DNA of 64,000 nt, from positions 5,828,001 to 5,892,000 of the forward strand of contig NC_087074.1 in the NCBI RefSeq assembly GCF_026151205.1, in the 5' to 3' direction. Positions 56,590 through 64,000 of the stretch are shown here, in pieces. The first letter of the stretch is position 1; every line of letters starts with the position of its first letter. The notes under the pieces are model-generated. The model did no database searches and was not told the DNA's origin. It was given only the letters and a program-made list of their open reading frames with translations. A program made the position numbers and the translations under genes. The DNA is from Bolinopsis microptera. Its lineage: Eukaryota; Ctenophora; Tentaculata; Lobata; Bolinopsidae.

Positions 56590-59500
56590 TATATATTCAG
56601 GGATAGACGCTTTGCCAGTCAATTGTAGCCTGTATTTAATTGTCCATAGATTTAAAAGTATAAAAGATACAGCCATTTCCGACCACAGGTCTTGCAAATA
56701 ATTGTTTATACTTTAGTTTACATTGTATACAAAAATTATATGACGTCATAAACACCCCTTGATGACGTCATCAAGTTAACCGTTTTTAAAACTTGATTTT
56801 TGACAAAGTAATAACTTTTAAAATTAATTTTAAACCATTAAGGAGTAATTTTATTCAAAATCTGAGGAAAATTTCATCTTAGATAATTGTTCAAGCATTC
56901 TGAAAATCTACCGGAAAGTTTTTCTAGCTTGCTCCTTCATAAAGATATTCGTCATTGAAGTTTGTGCTTTTTTGAAGAATTATTTTATAAAAACGTCAAT
57001 TTTGCGATTTAGTATTCTCTGGTGTTGGGCCATGCCTTGGGTTGTGGAGCTCAGTTCTGCTTCCTATAGGTATAAATTGTGTCATAGGCTAGTTTTAAAG
57101 TTGAAAATCGAAAAGTTGCACACGTTGGGACACGCCCAAATTGATAGAAAATCGCTAAAATCACTGAAAATTGCTGTTTTCGTCATTTTCTGTCAACTTT
57201 AGAGTGCCGTTGTGATTACAGTTCTTCTTAAAATACTTTGAAACTTTGCATGCTTATCAAGCTATATATAAAACAATTACATGCAAAAATTTACGGCGAT
57301 TCAATATTGGATGCGCACGCAACGTCTGCTCAAAGTTTGCACGTGCGAAAGGTGAGAATTTTGCTCATTCGTGATTTCCAACAAATTCTGCTTTGCCACG
57401 ACAGTTTAATGTCATTATATATGAATTTAATGCCAACTTGAATGAGTATTAAGTGGCATATTCAGTCAGTGATCGACCGATATGCTTCCCTAAACACAAG
57501 GAAATGTTTTTAAAGGATAGATTTCGAAATCGTTGAAACTTCCTCCTTATTAATGAAGATATCAGTTTATATTTCGACTTTATAAAGTACCCTGACATTA
57601 TAATCAAAAAGAGATGATATTTTACCAAAACCCATAATCATGGGTAGAGTGGACCGCTGTCAGTGTCTCTCTTTCCCAAACAAAAGGAAATGATATTACT
57701 TTGATTGACCGTTCTCAAATGCAAAATGATACCGAGAATGAAATCGGTCGCTCGCTTTTCCCATTCATTTACAATTGTAATAGATTAAGAAAAACTACTC
57801 AAAGGCAGCTGTACTCGGCAATGAAGATTCAATAAACTTCAGCTAATTCAATAAGTAATACTAATAACTACCACCCTTACCCCGAAATACTAGGTATCGA
57901 CCCGAACGCAACCCAAAGAGATTTTTACAGCATCTGATTGATGTAATCAATCGAAACTTATTACAATTCGTAAGCCGTGAATGAATGGGAAAAGCGAGCG
58001 ACCGATTTCATTCTCGGTATCATTTTGCATTTGAGAACGGTCAATCAAAGTAATATCATTTCCTTTTGTTTGGGAAAGAGAGACACTGACAGCGGTCCAC
58101 TCTACCCATGATTATGGGTTTTGGTAAAATACAGATATACAGATATACAGATATACATATATATTCAGGGATAGACGCTTTGCCAGTAAATTATAGGCTA
58201 TATTCAGGTGTCCGTAGATTCAGAAGCTTTAAAGATACAGCCATCTCGGACCACAGGTCTTGAAGATAATTGTTTAGACTTTAGTTTACATTATATTAAA
58301 AAGTAATTTAACGTCATCATTACCACTTGATGACGTCATCAAGTTAACCATTTAAAAAACCTGTTTTTTGACAAAGTAATCACTTTTAAAATCGATTTTA
58401 CGCCATTAAAGAGTAATTTTATTCAACATTTGAGGACGTATTGAAGTTAGATAATTGTTTAAGCATTCTGAAAATCTACCGGAAAATTTCCCTACCTTGC
58501 TTCTTCATAAAGATATTTGCCATTGAAGTTAGTGCTTTTTTGAAGAATTATTTTACAAAAACTTCAATTTTGCGATTTAGTATTCTCTGGTGTTGGGCTA
58601 TCCCTTGGGTTGTGGAGCTCAGTTCTGCTTCCTATAGGTATAAATTGTGCATTAGGCTAGTTTTAAAGTTAAAAATCGAAAAGATGCACACGTGGGGACA
58701 CGCCCAAATTGATTAAAAATTGCTAAAATCACTGAAAATTGCTGTTTTTACCATTTTCTGTAAACTTTGGTGTGCCGTGGTGATTACAGTTCTTCTTGAA
58801 ATACTTTGAAACTTTGCATGCTTATCAAACTATATATAAAACACCAACACGCAAAAATTTAGGGCGATTCAATATTGGATGCGCACGCAACGTCCGCTCA
58901 TAGTTTGCACGTGCGAAAGGTGATAATTTTGCTCATTCGTGATTTCGAACAAATTCTGCTTTACCACGACAGTTCAATGTCATTATATATAAATTAAATG
59001 CCAACTTGAATGAGTATAAAGTGGCAAATTCAGTCAGTGATCGACCGATATGCTTACCCAAACACAAGGAAATGTTTTCAAAGGAAAAATTTCGAAATCG
59101 TTGAAACTTCCTCCTTATTAATAAAGATATCATTTTATATTTCGACTTTATAAAGTACCCTGACATTAATCAAAAAGAGATGATATTTGACCAAAACCCA
59201 TAATCATGGGTAGAGTGGACCGCTGCCAGTGTCTCTCTTTCCCAAACAAAAGGAAATGATATTAATTTGATTGACCGTTTTCAAATGCAAAATGATACCG
59301 AGAATGAAATCGGTCGCTCGCTTTTCCCATTCATTTACAATTACAAATGTAATAGATTAAGAAGAACTACCATACCTGAAGACAGCTGTACTCGGCAATA
59401 AAGATTCAATAAACTTCAGCTAATTCACTAACTACCACCCTTATCCCGAAATACTAGGTATCGACCCGAACGCAACCCAAAGAGATTATTACAGCATACA

Positions 59501-59706
59501 GTGATCGATGTAATTTATCGAAACCTATTACAATTCGTATAACTATAAGCCGTGAATGAATGGGAAAAGCGAGCGACCGATTTCATTCTCGGTATCATTT
59601 TGCATTTGAAAACGGTCAATCAAATTAATATCATTTCCTTTTGTTTGGGAAAGAGAGACACTGGCAGCGGTCCACTCTACCCATGATTATGGGTTTTGGT
59701 CAAATT
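56590..59706. repeat. Tandem duplication of about 1.57 kb, each copy ending in a hairpin MITE
   Basis: Copy A runs 56590-58130, copy B 58155-59706; both start near CAGGGATAGACGCTTTGCCA. Each ends in a MITE of about 510 bp (57620-58130, 59187-59706) whose arms of about 155 bp are inverted (CCAAAACCCATAATCATGGG at the left). The MITEs contain no gene. The duplication separates the two parts of receptor copy 2. Confidence 0.85.
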
Positions 59707-60720
59707 CATATAATGCACGATTATGTAATAAGAGAAGGGAATGAATGGGACGTTTTCCTAAACTACTTCTTCGCTCTACTGTTCATGTGTTGTCTTCTTA
59801 TCGGAATAGTTATCAACCCTCTCATCATCTTTTACCACTCAAAACAAAACAGGTCATTCGCGAACATTCTATTTCTACTGATAAGCTCGATCGACCAGAT
59901 AAAAAGCACCTACTTTCCCCTTGTCCTCCTCCCTAGATTGCTATCACCACAGGCTGACCAAGATTATTACTATGTTTTTAACCCAACCTCAATCCATTGG
60001 AGTTCTTACTTGAATCATATCCTCATTGCATTGACTGGAATACAGACGGAAATGCTAATCGTCCTTTGTGTAGTTCGACATTTGGCCATAAGACGTCCTT
60101 TGGCAGCAGCTACAAAACGGACCGTGGCATCTTCATCTGTTCTTCTGATAATTCTCGTTTTTAGAGTGGCATTCAATATCTCAGGATATTATCATAAACC
60201 GTTGGGCTACTCCAGAATTTCTGATTTTGTCACCTCAATGAATAAAGGATACGTTACGGGCCTAATGCCACTATTAAGTTATATCGTAATTGGCTTGAAG
60301 TTTTTATTTTTGTTGATCGGGGGCCTCTCAAGTGGACTTACTATTATTCATCTCAAGAATTCAGACACAGCTGCATCAGATACTTCAGCTAGAAATATAC
60401 GAAGAGGAATCGTCGCTATTGTGTCCATGAATGTGTTCAATATTTTGGTCATCCTTTCAATTCTTGGAATGTCTTTTACTATTTTTGATGTCGATAGACG
60501 TGATGCTGAAGATGAAGGACGAGTTATAAAGCATACTACAACAATCATGGACTTTATCATATTTACATTCTATTACGGAATACCATTGATTCAATCGGCG
60601 TTCAACTCAATTTCTTTTCTGATCATCTCGAGCCCATTCAAGGTTTTTGTCAAGAAACGTTTTCCTACACGAAGGCAAATAAAACCTAGCAGAGCTGAAC
60701 AACAGGAAAACGAACTTTAG
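59641..60720 (+). CDS. Seven-transmembrane receptor, copy 2, with MITE-derived N-terminus
   Basis: A 359-residue open frame about 85-90 percent alike, by eye, to receptor copy 1 over helices 1-7. Residues from about 25 on ([19 protein letters not shown]) are receptor; the first 21 (MFGKERHWQRSTLP and following) come from the right arm of the MITE 59187-59706. The DRY position reads VRH in VVRHLAIRRP. The body is fully open, so either the MITE supplies a working start or translation begins at the internal Met of IMHDY. The native N-terminus is stranded at 56019. The 3' flank to 61541 matches that of copy 1. Confidence 0.75.
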   Translation: MFGKERHWQRSTLPMIMGFGQIHIMHDYVIREGNEWDVFLNYFFALLFMCCLLIGIVINPLIIFYHSKQNRSFANILFLLISSIDQIKSTYFPLVLLPRLLSPQADQDYYYVFNPTSIHWSSYLNHILIALTGIQTEMLIVLCVVRHLAIRRPLAAATKRTVASSSVLLIILVFRVAFNISGYYHKPLGYSRISDFVTSMNKGYVTGLMPLLSYIVIGLKFLFLLIGGLSSGLTIIHLKNSDTAASDTSARNIRRGIVAIVSMNVFNILVILSILGMSFTIFDVDRRDAEDEGRVIKHTTTIMDFIIFTFYYGIPLIQSAFNSISFLIISSPFKVFVKKRFPTRRQIKPSRAEQQENEL

Positions 60721-61541
60721 TTGAGACAACTGCCTAAAAAGTAATATCAACCTCCTAATACCTTAAAGGGGGCCTAATACCGATGCCCACTCTTGATGAA
60801 ACTATGTATACGAGTTCAGGGGACCACTAGCTACACGTAGAACACCTAAAATCGGGCTTTCGGGCATGTTAAGGTGATTTTGCCAAATTGGGCTCAAATT
60901 GTTGTAAACCAAATTTATTGAGACTAAATTGTTCGGCGACTAATTAAAAAGTAGACCAAAATTTTAATGTAGCATATTTGACATGAATATTATTGAGCTT
61001 ACATTGAGCTTACAAATACATTGAGCTTACATTGAGCTTACAAATATATAATTATATTGAACTTACATTGAGCTTAAATCGCTGGAACAGACAGGTACGG
61101 TGCTCATTGCCGAATTAATAGATATCATTTTATTTTACAAATTAATTGTTTTATTTCTTTATTGCAACAAATCATTTAATCAACATGCCTGGCCCTGACG
61201 TTAAAGTTTAAAGTGTGACTTTATCGATACGAAGAAAAAAACTAGCTAAATAATGGGGGGAAAACAAATAAATTGAATGAAAAATGTTGACTAAAATTTG
61301 CGAAATTTGTCACTAAAATTATGGTAACCAACATTTTTGTAAACAAATTTATTGGCCTCACGGTAATTTAAAAAACTCGTTGTACACCATTAATTCATAA
61401 TTGCTTTATGGAGTTGCGTGGGCATATCTACGTTAATTAGCGTTTCTTGAAGTATTAATTAAAATACTTTAAGTATTAAAGTATTAACATTATAACGCAA
61501 ATTATATTTAGAGAAAGGCTATATGTTCTCGGCACGGTAAC
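60721..61541. repeat. 3' flank shared with receptor copy 1
   Basis: Inverted match to 26001-26844, including AGCTTACATTGAGCTT units and the end string TTCTCGGCACGGTAA. Sharing flank and gene shows a dispersed duplication of at least 1.9 kb. Confidence 0.8.
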
Positions 61542-61680
61542 AAAACAGATCATTCGCAAACATTCTATTTCTACTGATAAGCTCGATCGACCAGATAAAA
61601 AGCATCTACTTTCCCTTGTCCTCCTCCCTAGATTGCTATCAGTATCACCACCGGATGACAAAGATTACTACGATTACTAC
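61542..61680 (+). pseudogene. Third receptor fragment
   Basis: Encodes, with one small shift, the helix 2 part [20 protein letters not shown] and the following loop of the receptors above. It abuts exactly the end of the shared flank. Truncated on both sides. Confidence 0.8.
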
Positions 61681-61780
61681 TATTTTATACACTTACAGAA
61701 TACAGGGTGAGTTGAAAATAGTGTGTACTGTGTAGAATGTAAAAATCGATAATTTTTTATGAAGGAGCACATTTTGAAAG

Positions 61781-62392
61781 GTGAATTGCTATCAGTCCAT
61801 AAACGTTTCAAATTTCATTCTTGCCTCTCACTTGATTCTAACTCATAATTTGGTTGATTTTTCGGACGTGGAAGTTGAACCTCAGCTTCAAGAACTAGAA
61901 GGAGAGCAGTTCACGAGGTCTTCGACACTTACGGGTGACCAGGCGAGACCGGATATAAAAGCTCGTGGTTTCTATAGGGCAGGCCAAGTGGCTTTTTTCG
62001 ATGTTAAGGTAATTAATCCTAATTCTAATTCCTACCTTCAACATTCGACAAAGAAAGTCATGGAGAATGCCGAGAAACAGAAATCCAGATGTTACAACGA
62101 AAGGATTTTAAATGTAGAGCACGGATCATTTGCTCCATTAATCTACTCAGTGACGGGTGGCATGGGACCGCAGGCTAAGACGTTCGAGAAACTACTATGC
62201 AATAAACTTGCATATAAACAAAAACAGAATTACAACGATATTATTAATTATTATCGGTGTAAGTTATCTTTTTTAATTAGAAAAATGATTTTATTATGTA
62301 TAAGAGGATCTAGAAAAACCTCAAATAGAACTGTAGAATTATCTAACATGGATGATTTAGAATTTAACTCTTTCGAATCGAAAGTTAATTAA
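61781..62392 (+). mobile_element. Retroelement C-terminal fragment with nuclease-like motif
   Basis: The 203-residue frame contains ARPDIKARGFYRAGQVAFFD, VKVINPNSNSY, NVEHGSFAPLIYSVTGGMG and CKLSFLIRKMILLCIRGSRK. I know this block as the C-terminal part of reverse-transcriptase proteins common in marine invertebrate genomes, probably non-LTR type. The PDI...FFDVKV pattern resembles a PD-(D/E)xK nuclease core. No reverse transcriptase precedes it, so it is a truncated fossil. Class assignment is from memory and uncertain. Confidence 0.65.
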
Positions 62393-63300
62393 TTTTTTCA
62401 GTCCCATGGACTGGTTTTTATTTTTGACAATGATGATATTCATTATATATAACCTGTAATACTATTCTGTATATATCTAATTTCGTTTTCCAAAAAAAAA
62501 AATTTTTGGCAGTTTTCCAAAAAAATCGTAAATTCGTTCTAATATAATGGGGTTCTTAGAATTAGATCGCGTGCCCTGAAAATGGAGTCTAAAAATCTAT
62601 CTTCTCCTACATTTTTGAGCAATCACCCTGAGCTGAAACTTTCAGGATATGTTCTAGGGATCATTTAGAAGAGATGAGCCAGACAGAATTTTGAGATAGG
62701 CCTTCGATTTTGAAGGCAGGGTCATAGTAACTGTACAGACAGATCCGTCTGAAAAATCGATTTAACGACACACGAAGCTTTTTAAAGTTTTATGACGTTT
62801 TTTGAGTTCCATTCGATACCCTAAACGGCTGACCAACTTTCCGATAACTTTTCCACGTGTCTTAAGGCCACTTTTTCCACTTTTGCCACTTTTGCTACTT
62901 TTCACCACCTTTCTTGTTTATCAAATATCTTTAGTTACATATGAACATCGTAAAAAGTTGATACAGGGCGCTCCAAACAAAACATGACCTTTTTTATAGA
63001 GTAATTTAAACTAGAAAAGATATCTGATCTTCCTGAAACTATCAAACTAGTTATAGTCTTAACCTTTCTCTCGGAAGAAACGAAAAGTGAACGGTATATA
63101 GAGGAGGAAAAGAATTAGAGGCCCAGTATTAGTATATCCAAGTACCCTGTACAGTGTATAAATTGGCACGGTTGTTATCGGTATAGGCATAAAGGTTTTA
63201 TTTACTGCACAAATGTGATTATCTTAATCCCACTGATTAATCATTGAAATCAACAAAATAGCTTTCGATTCTTAAATTAATAGTACAGCAGGTTATCGGT
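62393..63300. other. Intergenic sequence, nothing recognised
   Basis: AT-rich sequence without a supported gene, RNA or element. Confidence 0.4.
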
Positions 63301-63790
63301 TCTAGCATCAATGATGCGTGAAATATAGCATCATTTCACGCTATATGACGCTAGATACCGCCAGTTAGCGACAATAGCGACATTGCCGCCAATTGTCTTG
63401 GAGGACTTTGCCGCTTCGACGCGCCGCGCGAACTATCATTCTTGCTTCGCAGTGCAACGATCTCGATGGGTTGACATCGTCAATCAACCAATTGTCGTGT
63501 GTCGTGCACCTTTTCAATGTTACTAGATAGCGCTAGATAGCGCTAGATGACGCTATCTTAATCTAGCGTAATTTAACGTTATAGTTACGCGACACTGTCA
63601 CCAGGCAGTCACCAGACAGCTAGCGCAGACTTTGCACAGAATTTCGCTATTTGCACAGAATTCCTTTTTGTGGGCGACATCTAGTGCTGTTTAGCGCTAT
63701 CTAGCGCTTTATGTCGCGGCGACATCTAGCGCTAGATAGCGGAGAATATCGGTTTGCTACAGTTCACGCTAAATGTCTCGGAGCTCGCTA
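63300..63790. repeat. Cluster of TAGCGCTA-type palindromes
   Basis: CTAGATAGCGCTAGAT and variants (GCGACATCTAGCGCTAGATA, TTAGCGCTATCTAGCGC) occur more than eight times in both orientations within about 450 bp. The region is also locally richer in GC than its surroundings. It may be a degenerate terminal region of a mobile element. Confidence 0.6.
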
Positions 63791-64000
63791 TTTGTCCATC
63801 ATGGGTGTCGTGATATAAACGTTATATTATAACGCTTAACGGGTGAAACTCGTATAAAATATTTGTTCCAAATATTATTTCAAGACTGTTGAAGAATCCA
63901 AATTGTTACTTAGCTTGTATTTGTAATTGGTCTATTGTTGATCGCTTCTCTCAGGAAGCCGCGCGTTTTGTTAAGTTATTAATCTACAATATAAGTATAA

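Overview
This window is animal nuclear DNA. It shows GT-AG introns, a multi-exon ATM kinase gene, a PLAT-lipoxygenase, seven-transmembrane receptors, BTB and C2H2 zinc-finger genes, short CCCTAA-type telomeric motifs and many DNA transposons. The mix and the AT-rich, repeat-filled introns fit an invertebrate, possibly an early-branching lineage such as a cnidarian or ctenophore. The species cannot be named from the sequence.

The backbone is the + strand gene for ATM, the DNA-damage checkpoint kinase of the PI3K-related family. I placed 34 coding exons from 630 to the stop codon ending at 53759. Every junction has AG/GT borders and compatible phase, and the exon lengths sum to 5160 nt, exactly 1720 codons including the stop. 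They cover the later HEAT-repeat solenoid (630-11494), the FAT region (11685 to about 30446), the kinase domain (31269-53043) and the FATC tail (53572-53759). The 5' part of the gene lies left of the window.

The introns hold two kinds of guest. First, single-exon genes on the opposite strand: a tandem pair of BTB-domain genes (one with a single in-frame stop), a lipoxygenase with all five iron ligands, a putative small secreted peptide with a TATA box, a seven-transmembrane receptor and a C2H2 zinc-finger gene. Second, large minisatellites. The most unusual are built from ATM's own exon edges: each unit contains the end or start of an exon together with its splice site (46-bp units at 1-485, 43-bp at 2348-3069, 22-bp at 23050-23860, 64-bp at 39008-46170, 52-bp at 48550-52140). 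They add dozens of decoy splice sites next to real exons, above all around the kinase-domain exons.

Several DNA transposons have visible ends: a two-copy family with 8-bp target duplications (13.6 and 36.1 kb), a TTAA-flanked composite (33.8-37.0 kb), a 1.9-kb element inside the 64-bp array (39.7-41.6 kb), and an element with 8-bp target duplications (46.3-47.9 kb). Right of ATM (53.8-64 kb) is accessory sequence: a small membrane-protein ORF, a second receptor copy split by inserted repeats so that its ORF now starts inside a MITE, a third receptor fragment, a retroelement C-terminal fragment and a cluster of TAGCGCTA palindromes.
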